A DNA stretch of 64,000 nt from Nymphaea colorata (GCF_008831285.2 NC_045142.1:5277501-5341500), one strand, 5' to 3'. Counted from the first letter of the stretch, positions 35,624 through 48,895 are shown. Program-made: numbers and translations. The notes: a model not told the origin generated them from the sequence alone.

Positions 35624-37639
35624 AAATACCATTGTATATTAGAATGTCACGTTCAAAACTCAATCAGGGAACACAAGCAAGTACACCAATGCCTCTAGTT
35701 ATCTTGTACATTTCGACGATCCCAAGATCAACACTTGGGGCTATCTTAATTATTGCAATTTTACATCTATCATCCACATCAACAACCTCGAGGACCAAAA
35801 AACAAAATAAGTAAATATGTGCAAGAAGTCTCTGTGAATGCATGTTACGCTGGATAGAAATATACGCTACCTTTAGAAGGTCACCTTTATATAAGTTCAA
35901 TATGCTTCACGTGCACCCATTCACCTTTCAAAACATCCATTGATGCTCCACGAATAGAGAATAAGGCCATTTCGTTGCTTGGATTATGTATCATTATATT
36001 GGTATATATGTTCAACAACCCTTTGCATGTCTAGATATCAATTAAAGGTTAAAACGCGAATAGAAAATAAAGAGGAAAACGGAGAGAGCGAGAGAGACAC
36101 GAGAGAGGAAGGGAGATTGGGTGCTCGGCCTTGAGAAGAAGGGAGAGTGAGAGAGACAAAGACATAGAGAAATGGGGGGATAGAGAGAGGAGAGAGAGAG
36201 ACTGATCTGTAGCTCTATAACCATGTTTGAGAAAAAAAGAACGCTGATAAAAATAATAATAATAATAATTGCATAAGATTGAAACCCCTACATTTGGGCG
36301 TTTCAACGAGAGAGACAAAGAGACTGTGCTTTCAGGAAGATCTGATGCCTAGAAAACATAGTGAAAAAAGCAATTTTTGTTACCTTTGCCAATGATTTCT
36401 TGCAGATGAAGGCAAGTTCTTACGTAGAAACCAGCATCCTCAGATAAACACCTGCTTTTCCTCTTCCCACGTTGCATAAACCGGTAGAGTTAAGCGAGAT
36501 AGAGAGAGCCAAAAGGGAATTGGACGATTGATGTGAAGCGGATCTTCAAAGATGCCCATGAAAAGATTGGCGCCAAATGAAACAAGTGATGGATGATCAA
36601 CATTCTTCGTAAGCGAGACCGTTCAACTTCCACGTATAGATGAATGACTTTATTTTCGCATATGGCACTGCCGACGGCCACAATTGTCGCTATAAGAATC
36701 GTCATTTTGGAGGTCAATAAGGCAGTTTCTTATTTAGCTCCGGGGAAAAGAAGAGCAAATGCCAACAACCCTCTGCCTGTAGGCCATTCACCAAAATGGT
36801 GTATTGTATTGAGAAAATGTCAGATTTAAAGTAGGATGGGGAGTGTAGGATCTTAAAACTCATTGTTCATCGCTTTCAAACTCTAAAGATCTCAAATCCG
36901 ATGTTATCCGAATTGTGGAATTTTAAAATTGAAATTCTCATTTTTCATGAAATGAGAATTGAATTATCATTCTGGAATTATAGGCTCATCCTTAAATCAA
37001 ACTTCTAGAATTGTGATTGTGCTCTAAAGGATAAAATGATGATTTCAAAAATTTTAGAATTCTTTACTCGTCATGGTAATTTTATTTCATCAATTCTATA
37101 ATTTTAATTCATATTTCATCAAAAACCTTTTCTTATTTTAGAATCCAAATTGCAGACTATCAAGAAAACTAGAACTAGAATCTTCATTGTAATTATAATT
37201 TAAGGTGGAATTTTGACTCTAGAATTAAATTCAAAGCCATCAAAGGCCCCCTTAATGAATCTGCCCTAATTAATTTATGTCCTCTTACCAAATGCCCTTT
37301 AGAAAAACTCAAATTTCAGATTATAGGTCTGAATAGTTTATACCAAATAACCTCAAATTGAAAATAAGATCAGACAATAGTCCATATACATTGTCAGCAG
37401 GAGTCATGTCGCTTCTTGATGAACTTCATTTTAAAAATAATAATAATAATGACAATAAAAATAAAAGCTTGCTCATTGAAAACGCCATTCTATGACACAT
37501 CTAATCCAAGCAGAAGCAAAGGTTAAAGGATCTTATATAAACTGGCTTCCTGTTTCACTCAAAAAACCATGGGTGCATCTACTCACAAACTTGGACTCGG
37601 GGCAAGTTCCTATATCAATTAACAATTTATTTAGTTACA
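35624..37639. other. No gene seen
   Basis: AT-rich flank with a GA-rich tract at about 36075-36205 and several degenerate stretches rich in AATTC/GAATT words at 36830-37250 that resemble MITE remains without clear ends. I cannot support any coding region here. Confidence 0.4.
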
Positions 37640-39000
37640 GAATTAAACTGCTTCATCATCCTTCTCTATGAGTAAAGCGACGGAGTCGAGACTTCTACCT
37701 CCACATTCATGACCTTAAATACCTCCATGATTCTCTTCCCACTGCCTCCTGCATTAATTTTGTCAGTAGTCAATTGGTTTAAAACAGTGGAAGCCACGGC
37801 CACAGGCTGGCCGCTGCCTGCGGAAATAAGGCCAAAAATGAGGCGGAGCTTATCGTTCAAGTCTCGAAGTATCCTAGAGTGACAGTACTTCGCCCCTTCA
37901 AGATACAACCCCACAAAACTTGTCAACGTCAAGCACTAACATTTAATTGTACAGCTATCGCAAGGACTGATCAACCTAGCGCCAGATAGGAAGCTTCCGA
38001 ATCAGTGAGTGTGTCCAGAAGTTGGGATGAGCATGACATGCTAAAATGAAATTACCCAATTTTTTTTTTGAAGTTACATTTTGAAAACATAAAAAAATAA
38101 AACTGACAGTCTTCAGGCGGCTCTCAACCTTTGAGTCCCAAAAAAAATATTGTATTCTCGAATCTATTTTGTTAAATATGAATGTTTGGTCTGTGATTGT
38201 GCATTCCATGCATGAAATATTTTACTAGTAACACAGACATTAGGTAAATATGAATACTGCCACAGAAGCCGATCGTGACTCAACTGTCGTCAGATCATCA
38301 GAAATATTTTATTTATATAATTATAATTACTAAATTAAATAAGCTTGGAAAGCCAGTTTGAGCGAGAGATGAGGTCAAATTGGCATGAATTGATGCATTA
38401 AAGTAGTGAGAAATGTTGCTCTACACTTGAGAGAAATACAATATAGTTAAATATTTCTACTTATTCCTGTAAAGTTAGCCGCGTGATATCACATGCACAT
38501 CCTAATTGTTCGATTAATCTTATTCCAGTATTATCGATCAACTCAAAACATTGTTTTTAAAATTAAAAAGTATAACTTTTTCTCAACTTTTGAAAAAGCT
38601 ACTTTTATAATTCGTCGGATCTTATTGTGGCATTGGTCCAATAGTTGAGGCCAGCAATTATTAGTTATCATACTCTTGAAACAGTTAGCTAAATCTTCAC
38701 TTGTGTAAACATGTCCCATATCATGAATGTAATCCTTTTTTATAAAGTTTAACCATAGTGTTCTGTTTCCCTTTTATTCTTATTTCATAAAATTCCTTTT
38801 ATTTATTTTCACAAGTTGCTTAGTTACAATTGCTTGCCAAGCTTGAACCCGTGGAACTCCACTCATTATTGGTAAGTTAAACTCGGCCATAAATTGATCT
38901 CAATGAGGGATTGAGTAACAGTGTTTCATGAATTTGTTACTATGACATGCTATTCATTTATACAAAAAAATTTTAAAATTAGAATAAAATCAATAACAAT
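37640..39000. repeat. Segmental duplication, fragment C (flank only)
   Basis: 37640-37860 matches 10720-10880 upstream of gene A (shared blocks CTTAAATACCTCCATGATTC and GTGGAAGCCACGGCCACAGG). 38590-38890 matches 29720-30060 upstream of gene B (shared blocks CGTGGAACTCCACTC and CCTTTTATTTATTTT). Together they indicate a third, gene-less copy of the flank. The minus strand of 37666-37932 is open for 88 residues (contains LIFGLISAGSGQPVAVAS) with no family I can name. Confidence 0.65.
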
Positions 39001-42000
39001 AATACATATAAAAAATAAGATTGCTTCGAAGCTCATTAATTAAACCGTCCAGAAATTATAGTAGGAGCTTGTCAAATGATATGAATTGTACAGCTAATGC
39101 AAGCATTGCCCAACCAGGAGCCAGCCAAAAAGGGGCTCCATCTAAGCCTGAGCACCGGTCCGGGCCGCTGGTAGGTATCTGGTACCTAGCCCGACTCGGG
39201 TCCTAGCCCGGGCCCGGTAACAGGAAAAATCGAACTATTGTTTATCCAACGATACTTTGTTATCATTTAGCGTAGTTGCATTCTCTTGTAATTAATCACA
39301 GAAGGGCGATAATCTTATAAGTCTAGTTATGCTTGATGTTTTTTCACCGGTTGAAGTCTCTTAGACACGATGTAAGTGGATTAATAACGTCATCTGACTG
39401 TTTTGTTTTTTCCTTTTTATATCAACTGTGGCTTTTCTTATGATGTCGTCATTTGGGCTAAAGAGGCCAGTTGAAGTTCTCAAGATATCTTCATTGCAGA
39501 TATCAGGATTTGTAGAAGTCAAGACGACCATACTTGTGATCTACATGTCGATGCTTTTATAGAATCATAAATGTAGGTGAAATGCAACCATGATATTTTG
39601 GCATGACTATAGATGAAGTTTTTTCCTGATAAATTAAGCTGCATTATAAATTGAATCAGTTAATTAAGTCTCACTTTGACAAAATCATATAGAAATGAAC
39701 CGATGGACTAGTTGTACTTAAACTAGCTAGTTCAGTCCTGTCTTCATGCGTTCCTCAAAAATATTTTCACCTCTTGAACCAAATTGGCTACATGGAGCAC
39801 TGCTATAAGGAGATGTTGACAACCGCTGCAGTCTACCGTAGTACTTAATGGCGATAAAATGAGTGTTTATCCGAATATGCTAGATTTCATTTTATTTATT
39901 TTATGAATAAATCCTAAATATATTAAATTATGTTTTTTTATACAGTGATTCACAAGTTTATGTACACACAAGTCAATGCGGTGCTCATGCCAATTTTTGT
40001 AACATTAAATTTAAAGAAAAGTTTACTTGTCTTTGTCTTGTATAAAAAATTTGAAAAATGATATTTTCGATGCAAACTTTAATTCAGCTCCTCCTAAGAA
40101 AAATTTCTGGCTCCTGGTTCCTAATCGCTATAAATAAAGCATTTTTTTCTACCATGCAGTAGATAAGACCTGATCAAGAGATGAACTGTTGCACATCGAA
40201 CTCGTGGACTTATTTTGCTCATGTTGCAGAGAAAGTATAATCCGAATCTTTCCCTTCACCATCTAGCTGTCTCAAGGCCTTCGTTGTCCAGCTGTGCCTC
40301 TTACGTTTATGGGTCCTTCAATTAATTCGGCACACAGCTTCCAGCTCTTGTTGTCCACACGAAGACGCCAATCACTCCTTCCCTTCTGCAGGTTTGGTGC
40401 TAATGAGACAACAAACGTGACCGGTCACAAGATTGAAGGGAAGAGATGAGAATATTGTTCCAACTCATATACATGTTAGATGGTCTGCAACGCTTGTGTA
40501 AGTTGACAGTTTTTTCTGACCTCTGTTCGTTTGCTGGGTCCAATTTAGCAGCACTTGTTCATCCATTTCCCACCAGTCGGGAAAAGAGCAAAAAGATCTA
40601 TGTCCTCTTGGAACTTTTTCTTCGAAAGATGACTGGTGTGCATTGGGGTATGAATTTGAATTCTTGGGAAAAGGAACGTGTTTCCCAGGTGATGAAATCT
40701 AGATGAACTTTTCCTTATTATTCATTTCGTATGTAAAACTGGAAGAACATGAGATTCATAAATTAATGTAATTTGTGATTATAAAAGAAACTTCTTGCAG
40801 AAAAACGATTGTTACAGTTTTAATAAAACAACAAAATCGCACTTGGGTTTTGATTGCTTAAGCTATATTGGATGAAAGAAATTAAAACAAACCCAAGCAT
40901 GTTTTCTGCTATTTGATTTTATAAAAAGTTCCATTATAAATAAGCTCTAGAAGCAGGAAATTAGCCGAGTACTTTCTCAAGTTGTGACACTAAACAATAT
41001 TTATTGGAGTAATTAGTCAGAGAACGCGCCCCGGTTCTCTCGCCACTAATTCAGGGACCCATCTCGAGCTGGAGGAAGTGGGCTCACAAATCAAGCGCAG
41101 CATGTTTTGGTCCACCACGTGAGCTGCCGCAGCTCCTTCCTTTTTTCAGGATCTCCCTTGCAAATTTTTTTTTTCAAATATATTTTGCCACAAAAAAAAA
41201 TATCACGGCATTTTAATTCCTTCGTAACAAGATTTGAATACACACACACACATTTACTTTCTGATGATAGATTTATCATGTTTCATAAAAATGGAGAAAT
41301 GGGTAATAGCGAGTAGGGATTTAAAAGGTTCGGATCGGGGTTGGATCTAATGTCTACAGTTTAATAAGGTCCTGTTAATCGAACTCCGCCCTATTTTTTA
41401 AAACTTAGTTCGTTCAGATCCTACTTGTATAAAATCTGACATTTATATGTAACTGAATTTTTTATTTATCATGTACCAATCAGTTATAGGACTCGTGCTC
41501 AGATTCGGTCATGAAGTTGCATGCTATATCCGAACCCAATTTGTAACTGGATCATAATATCTTTACCAGATCCAGAACAAAGTAAGGAAAATATATCCAG
41601 TTCGGTTCACGGCCTCAGACTAGGATTTGTTGAAAGAAATTTCACGAATTCCAAGGTCCTCTTTTCTCCTCAGAATCTTTTGAAGAGGAAAACGAAGGTA
41701 ACTATGAAAGATTAAAAAAAAATATATTTTTATTTCCTAATAATTATTTTGAATTATTCTACGTTAAATATTTTTCAAGAAGGATGTGGCTCTTATAGCT
41801 TTTCAAGAAACTTGGTTTATAACTAAGAGGCTGCCTGCCAGCAAAACTCCTTCCATTTGGCTGGGGGTGAGAATTAGAATATTAAAATTTAATAAAAAAA
41901 AAACTATTGATGAATATTGGTGTCTGAATGCTTAGAATGAGTGAATTCAACCGGTCCTAAAATGTGACTGCCTTTTTCACGTTCCTTACTCTCACTCCCT

Positions 42001-42051
42001 CCTTTTATCTCTTCTATTTCTTGCTTTTATACTACTATATTCAAGATGAAA

Positions 42052-42119
<68 letters not shown>

Positions 42120-45100
42120 GTTGGATGGAAGTTATATGAGGTATCCATTTAAGAAGATGAAATAGTGGAAATTAAATTAAACAAAATAAAAACCAAGCTA
42201 TATTCTCAGGAATTTTTTTTTTTAATGAAAAACCTTCAAAAGAAGGCAGGGGATTTTGATGAAGGAAATTAATTTGTTTCCGCTTATGAGGAGCATTTCT
42301 GTCTCTTAAAAATATAAAGTTCTTTTTGTTTTACTTAATCTCTACTCTCTGATTTCTTTAAATATGTGGTTCATACAATCCTCATCCAATTTGCAGCTGT
42401 CCCATTTCCATATGTATATATATTTTTATTGGCTGGTGGTCACACATGCTCTGTGGGCTACAAAGCGCCTGGGTAGGATGGTTACATGGCCACCAAATCA
42501 TGTCAACAAGCAGTCAAAGAATATAACACTGGTACTTGCAGAATGGGCAGCCGACGGGTTGTCCAATTCACTTCATCAAATCAGATCTTATTTCATAAAA
42601 ACAGACCTTTCACATACGTAGAAAAGAACCATGCACATTATTATGTTATGAATGAAAGAGACCGCATTGACCAAACTACTTAGTTTAGTTTAAATATAGG
42701 GCGATTTGGCAGGAGAGAATTTTTGAGTATTTCATGATTCAAACATTGGCTTTTAGAGCAGGTTCATAAAATAAAAGTTCTAGTGTTTTTTGAACATGTC
42801 TCAAAGATCGAAGATGAATCTTTGAAATAAATTCATATGACATTTATCTTATAATTACATTCGAACGAGAATCCAGTATTGATCAAACTACTTAGTTCGG
42901 ATATGATTACATGGGAACGTGAACTCGATTCAATTGCAGGCTTTTGCATAACGCCAGCTTAATTCCTTGATCTCAAGGCTTCCCGAAGTGGAGATTTGAA
43001 TTTCCTACTCCATATGAAACTTGAGGATCAAACTTACACAAACAAGAAATGGTTCAAGCAGTCACAAATTATTTATACTAACCAATTTTTCAGGACGCCT
43101 TTTTTCGATAAATGGTTCAAGCTTCCTTTAGCTCAGTTTACATGTCTTTGTCACCCATTAAATTTTTCAAAAGTTCTAGTTTAGACCCTCCAAAAATTTT
43201 GATTAAACAGGGATTGGTCCTTATTAAAAGATTTTTTTAGTGGTTGTAGGACTGTTCGGTCTTATAAAGATTGCTGCGTAAAGCTGGACACTTAGCCGGG
43301 CCACTGACAGGTACCCAATACCCTGCCCGACTTGGGCCCGAGCCTGAGCTGGGGCACTCTAGCTGGCCAAATTGAGCCTATACTTATAGGGCCTTGTTCA
43401 AAAATGTAACAGACTCAAGTCGGGCCTGGACGTTCTAGTCTACCCATTGGTGGCCTGGTAAACCTGATAAAGTTTTTGCAATTAAAAATAATAATATATT
43501 TACTTTTATTTTTTTTATTTCTGAAGTTAAGGCATTATGTATTTCATTTTTTATGTCTTTTTCACACATTATGCAGTGAACGTCTGATTTTTAAGAGTTA
43601 TATCTGCCAGTTGACATTTGTGGAAATCGAACCAATGACGGCCTTCATACCAGCTGGTCGCCGAACGTCAATGAAAATCAGACCAACCACTGGTTTTCCA
43701 CGAGCTTCCTAACCCAAGCCCTTTAAAAAATAAAATGAAACTAATAAAAAAAAATACTAATTTTCTCATAGACGTGTAAACCCGACAAGGCCAATTGGAC
43801 CGAACACAAGGATAGGACCCACAACACACTGGGTGGATTCCATTTAGCTACTAGTTTCTGACTTAAAATAGGATTTTGCTTTGGCGTTTGTCTTCCCAAG
43901 ACTCCACCGCCACTCGGAAAAACATGGACTTTAAAAAAAGGGGTCAAGGCATGGGGGCCCGTTTTCACGGAAGAATTTGGATCAAAAGTTTTCACGGGAT
44001 TCAAATCTCATTATTTATCTTTTATCAAAGAAGTAAATTAATTGCTCGGTATAACATAATTGGTCTGATTACTAGTAGCGGAGCTACATATAGGACACCA
44101 ATAACAAATATTTTATTTATTTTTTACATGTTTTTATATAAATTTCTTACAATTAATTACTTATTTTTATATATATGTTATTTGTTTAGACACTTTTATA
44201 TATATAAGAATAAATATTTAAAATTCTTCTTTAAAAATAAAGATTAAGAGACTGGTGTGGGCAGCTACGCGACTGATTGGTGTTTACTAAGTCATTGAAA
44301 ATTTGATCATCAATTTGATTCTTGTGAGAATTACTCCGGTAAAATGAATGATGTTTATCACAAAGGAATTCCCGAAAGCAAAAGGAAATAATGTAAGAGA
44401 ACTTCATCTTCAGGTATTTCTCAAATTACCGGAGACTAGAGAGCTCTCTTTTAGATGGGAAGGGGTAGAGGGAGACACCCTCCGCTCTTCCCGGTAACAT
44501 ATAAACTCCTCCGCATAAATATCTTTTGGTGATGTAAAAATAAAAGAGCTTAACATTGAATTTCTTTCATTTAATTGTCTTTTTCAGTGCAATTTAAAGC
44601 GGTTAGGAAAGGCAAAACTTAAACGTAGTTTGTTATTTCATCAAAACCGAAGCACAATTTTACTAACAAAAAAAAAAAATCTTTAAAAGTGTTGATACTG
44701 AATGATATCGCACGATACTTTTAGAGAAGTATAAATACGGGCATTATAAATATGCTTACATTCGTGATATCGCACGATATTTTCTGATATTTGTGAGCAA
44801 AATAAAGGCAATAACTAGGGGCCGTGATTTTGAAATCGCACGATGAGGGGCCCTTGTTCTCCGCATGGGACGGCCGATTATGAATCTCCGACAATAACAA
44901 CGGAGGAAGGAGAAAAAAAATATATACGATGAAGGGTTCAAAAATAATGTCCCTTCAATTTGCTCAAATGCCATTAATGTCCCTCACTCCCGTTTACTTC
45001 GTAACGTCCATTTTGACGCCGTTACTCCTGGGACGTGGTCTGTCAGGTTGGAGAGGACTACGAAATGACGAAAACAGCCTTATTGGGGCCTGAGGATTCA

Positions 45101-46444
45101 ATGTGCACAAGCGATTCGCTAACCGGTTTTTGAGTACCCGGTTCACCTTTTGAATCGCGGTTTGAGGATTGGGGTACAAGAAAGCAGGGACAGACTCTTT
45201 CGCATCACAAGGTCAATTAGTTGGCTTCTCTTTCTCTGGCTCTCTATCTACAGTTTTCAGTTTATAAATTGAATAGCGCTGCGGATTTATCAACAGATCT
45301 AAGTTCAGACCTGAGATCCACAATTATCAAACACAACATAACATCTCATCTTTTTAAGTATTCTCTAATGCAATTGGCTAGACTCCCACTAAAATGTACT
45401 CTGATTGATGCCAATACTTGTGATTATGCACCGTTAATTGATTTGCATAGTTATTTTTAAAGCTAGAGAATTGATACTTGAACAAGTTTTCCCTTCATAT
45501 TTGTCAAATCGGAGAAAGCCAAGTCGAAGCGAATCGCCCTAACCTGAGTCTAACTCGGAAGTCTGGCGAACCAATGAAAGGGCATCTTGGTGAGTTGGTG
45601 GTGAGCTGTTATCAAGTTAGGCCAGCACTTCCTGTTTCCATATCTTTTCAGCCATCGCCAAGACAGGGGAAAGCGTCGAGATGCACGATCCTTTTTAAAA
45701 TGCCATAAAAAACTCCGGCTCATTGTTTAATCTTCTTTGTATGCAAAGGAGCCCTTTTGTTTATCTGCAGGGGAGTTGTCGGTTCTGCATTCCCATCCTG
45801 CAAGAGCTTCAGTTCTCATCTTTCGTTTGTCAATAAGAAAAACCTGGGGAGAACCGTCACTCCATCTTTTGGTTTCTCAGTTCGCTTCATGCTTTTGCAG
45901 GCCTCTTTATCTCCTCTGCCATCAAGAGAAAAGGTCAGGTTGTGACTGCCTCCTTGCTCTTACCCTACCTTTTCCTGGACCTTTCCCTCCTTTTCTTCTC
46001 TCCCACTCAGCTCTTCAATCCTGCTTTCAGAAATTCTGGTTGGTAGAATAAACTTCGGGTTTTAGTGGCTTTCACATGCTGAAAATGGGTAATGGCCTTC
46101 AGGTGCTGAGAATGGGTTCTCTTGTTTCTCTCATTTACTCCTTTGAAGATGGGGCCTTTTGTGGCTATTAAGTTTGGGTTTTGTTATCGATCTTGGGTGC
46201 TGTTCATCTAGCTTTTAAGTTTCTGGCTGTTGGTTCTCTTCTCTATTTCCTCTATTTGGTCTGCTTTTGATTTAGCATATTAGCATAAAGTGGTATATCC
46301 TCCTCTGAACAAACTTGGGGTTTTATATAGAATTTACCATATAGGTGTCTTTGGATACCAAGGATCAGGAACTTTGTGCAAAACTTAGTCCTTTCGATCC
46401 GGAAGCTTGTTCTTAGCTCAAGATACCAACGTCTGTTCATCAAA
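39001..46444. other. Gene-poor interval and 5' flank of the HERK1-like gene
   Basis: I see no supported gene. It holds a hAT-MITE remnant (about 40020-40115), two GC-rich copies of a CCCGACTCGGGC-type dispersed repeat (39150-39215 and 43300-43345), a (TA)n run, three copies of ATCGCACGAT at 44708, 44770 and 44835, and, from about 45200, GC-richer sequence that probably includes the promoter and 5' UTR of the gene at 46445. A TATA-like TTTTATATAG at 46321 lies 124 bp before that ATG, but a 5' UTR intron cannot be excluded. Confidence 0.4.
42055..42117. repeat. (TA)n microsatellite
   Basis: About 31 uninterrupted TA units. Any open frame through it is a repeat artefact. Confidence 0.97.
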
Positions 46445-48895
46445 ATGGAGAAATGCGTTCTTCTGGCTGTATTTATATTGGCTACTGTGAGCTGTTCTAC
46501 TGCCTTTACGCCGGTGGACAATTACCTTATTGACTGTGGATCTTCCACGAATACCACCGTTGACGGTCGCAATTTCTTCGGCGACAATCCCGGCTCCTCG
46601 TTTTCTGTTTCGACAGGCGAGAACATTCTTGGCACCACAAGCTCCAGCCCAGTTGCTCCTGTCGCCGGATCGGCACTCTACCGGACGGCACGGATCTTCA
46701 CCAGAACATCGTCTTATACATTTCCAATCAAGAGCAAAGGACGGCATTGGGTTCGTCTCTATTTCTTCCCTTTCACTTATCAGACGTATGATCTTACAAC
46801 TGCAAGCTTTGATGTTCAGACACAAGATACTGTTCTTCTTAGCAATTTCCGGGTTCAAAATACCTCGTCTCCTGTGTTTAAGGAATATTCAGTTGTTGTA
46901 AATTCAGACAGTCTGGTTTTGAGTTTCGTTCCTTTGGATAATTCGGTAGCATTTGTTAATGCAATGGAAGTTGTTTCGCTTCCCTCCGGACTCATTTCAG
47001 ACGATGCCCTGACTTTGAATCCCTTGAATTCCTACAAGGGACTCGCATCTGTAGCTTTAGAGACGTCATTCAGACTGAATATGGGTGGTCCTGTAGTTAG
47101 TCCAGCCACTGACTCGCTTCAAAGAACATGGGCATCTGATCAGGACTTTTTGCTTCACAAAAATGCTGCTATTAACGTTACAACAAGTCAGATACTTACA
47201 TATCATACGGGAGGTGCCACTCCAGACACTGCACCAGCCATTGTGTACACTACTGCTCAAATGATGAGTCCACAAAACTCTGCAACAAACTTGTTTAACA
47301 TAACATGGCAGTTTTCATTGGATTTTAGTTACTCTTACTTAGTCCGAATGCACTTTTGTGACATAACTAGCAAGGCGTTGGGGCAGCTCATATTCAATGT
47401 TTACATTGGCACCTCTCTTGCAGCCTCTGATCTGGATCTATCTGCTCAAACACAATCCTTGGTAACCCCTCGTTATTTTGACTTTGTTCTGCCTGCCACT
47501 TCTGGTCTAGGCATCTTGACTGTCTCTGTTGGGCCCTCTGGTGTGGCAGCTGTTTCACAAAATGCTACTTTAAATGGATTGGAGATAATGAAGTTTGGCA
47601 TGGCACCTGCAAATCCCTCTTCAAAGGGTCAGAAGATTGGGATAATTGTTGGTTCATTAGTGGGAGGTATTTTTCTGATTGGCATCATAACCATAATCAT
47701 CTTAAAATGCCGGGCTAAACAAAAGGGTCAGCACTCATGGGTTCCTTCTTACATAAATGGGGGGCACGGCACGGGCAGTAAGGTTTCTAATGCAACTGGA
47801 AATACCCTAACATCGGTGCAGGGTACCACTGTTGGGTACCGGTTTACTCTGGCTGAGTTACAGGAAGCAACAAAGAACTTCGATGAAGCGTGTGTTATTG
47901 GAGTTGGTGGCTTTGGAAAGGTGTACAAGGGGGAATGCAAAGATGGAACAATAATAGCAGTCAAGCGAGCTAATCCTGGATCTCAACAGGGTCTCAAAGA
48001 ATTCCTCACAGAGATTGATACGTTGTCTAAATTTCGTCATCGCCATCTAGTTTCGCTCATTGGCTTCTGTGACGAGCAGTCTGAAATGATCCTTGTATAT
48101 GAGTATATGGTGAATGGAACCCTTAAGAGTCGTCTCTATGGGAGTAGTCTTCCCAGCCTGAGTTGGAAACAGAGGCTTGAGATTTGTATAGGAGCTGCAA
48201 GAGGTCTTCACTACCTTCATACCGGTTCTGCTCAAGGAATAATCCATCGTGATGTTAAGTCAGCTAATATTCTACTTGATGAAAACCTTCTGGCAAAGGT
48301 TTCAGATTTTGGGTTATCTAAGACGGGTCCTGATCTTGATCAAACCCATGTAAGCACAGCTGTCAAAGGGAGCTTTGGTTATCTAGATCCTGAGTATTTC
48401 AGAAGGCAGCAGCTGACACAAAAATCAGACGTCTATTCGTTTGGAGTTGTATTGCTTGAAGTCCTCTGCGCAAGGCCTGCAATTGATCCTTCACTTCCAA
48501 GGGAGAGGGTAAACATAGTCGATTGGGCATTGAAGTATCAGAAGAAGGAGCAGCTGGCTAAAGTTATTGATCCATGTCTTGTAGGTACTGTTGACCCTAG
48601 ATCTCTTGGTAAATTTTGGGAGACAATTCTGAGGTGTTTGGCTGAATATGGTTCGGAGCGCCCCACAATAGGGGATGTGCTGTGGAACTTGGAGTATGCA
48701 TTGCAGTTGCAGGAATCAATCCTTGCTGAGCCAAGTAATGATAGTGAAAATCACATCATTGATCTCTCAGTTCCAACATCACGTGTCAGTCCTTATGAAA
48801 CTGAAATGGCTAACAGAAATGTGGCATCTGATCATCTCTCCGCCATATCAGCCAGCAATGTTTTCTCACAGTTTATGAACAATGAAGGACGATAG
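46445..48895 (+). CDS. HERK1-like: CrRLK1L receptor-like kinase, HERK1/THESEUS1-like
   Basis: A single-exon gene of 816 residues, as is usual for the Catharanthus RLK1-like family (about 800-900). Its order is: signal peptide 1-21; tandem malectin-like domains about 22-390 beginning FTPVDNYLIDCGS, with GRHWVRLYFFPF and ETSFRLNMGGP blocks; membrane span about 400-421; kinase about 480-755. The Gly loop GVGGFGKVYKG starts at Gly486; Lys507 (VAVKR equivalent, IAVKR), HRD 601-603, DFG 621-623 and GSFGYLDPEYFRRQQLT are intact, and the protein ends in the family-type FSQFMNNEGR tail. The linker SWVPSYINGG and the tail favour HERK1 over FERONIA. The family works at the plasma membrane in cell-wall integrity sensing and growth, with RALF peptides and LLG co-receptors. 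The inner ATG at 46445 is chosen because it opens directly onto the signal peptide; an in-frame extension upstream adds 23 unlikely residues. No internal stop is seen. Confidence 0.95.
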   Translation: MEKCVLLAVFILATVSCSTAFTPVDNYLIDCGSSTNTTVDGRNFFGDNPGSSFSVSTGENILGTTSSSPVAPVAGSALYRTARIFTRTSSYTFPIKSKGRHWVRLYFFPFTYQTYDLTTASFDVQTQDTVLLSNFRVQNTSSPVFKEYSVVVNSDSLVLSFVPLDNSVAFVNAMEVVSLPSGLISDDALTLNPLNSYKGLASVALETSFRLNMGGPVVSPATDSLQRTWASDQDFLLHKNAAINVTTSQILTYHTGGATPDTAPAIVYTTAQMMSPQNSATNLFNITWQFSLDFSYSYLVRMHFCDITSKALGQLIFNVYIGTSLAASDLDLSAQTQSLVTPRYFDFVLPATSGLGILTVSVGPSGVAAVSQNATLNGLEIMKFGMAPANPSSKGQKIGIIVGSLVGGIFLIGIITIIILKCRAKQKGQHSWVPSYINGGHGTGSKVSNATGNTLTSVQGTTVGYRFTLAELQEATKNFDEACVIGVGGFGKVYKGECKDGTIIAVKRANPGSQQGLKEFLTEIDTLSKFRHRHLVSLIGFCDEQSEMILVYEYMVNGTLKSRLYGSSLPSLSWKQRLEICIGAARGLHYLHTGSAQGIIHRDVKSANILLDENLLAKVSDFGLSKTGPDLDQTHVSTAVKGSFGYLDPEYFRRQQLTQKSDVYSFGVVLLEVLCARPAIDPSLPRERVNIVDWALKYQKKEQLAKVIDPCLVGTVDPRSLGKFWETILRCLAEYGSERPTIGDVLWNLEYALQLQESILAEPSNDSENHIIDLSVPTSRVSPYETEMANRNVASDHLSAISASNVFSQFMNNEGR

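Noticed and set aside
41964-42152. Open frame with Ile-Tyr repeats
   Set aside because: Artefact of the (TA)n microsatellite.
45478-46051. Open frames upstream of the HERK1-like gene
   Set aside because: Likely promoter or 5' UTR; compositions do not look like conserved protein.
46418-46901. Open frames overlapping the start of the HERK1-like gene on the other strand and another frame
   Set aside because: Shadows of the real coding sequence; no family resemblance.
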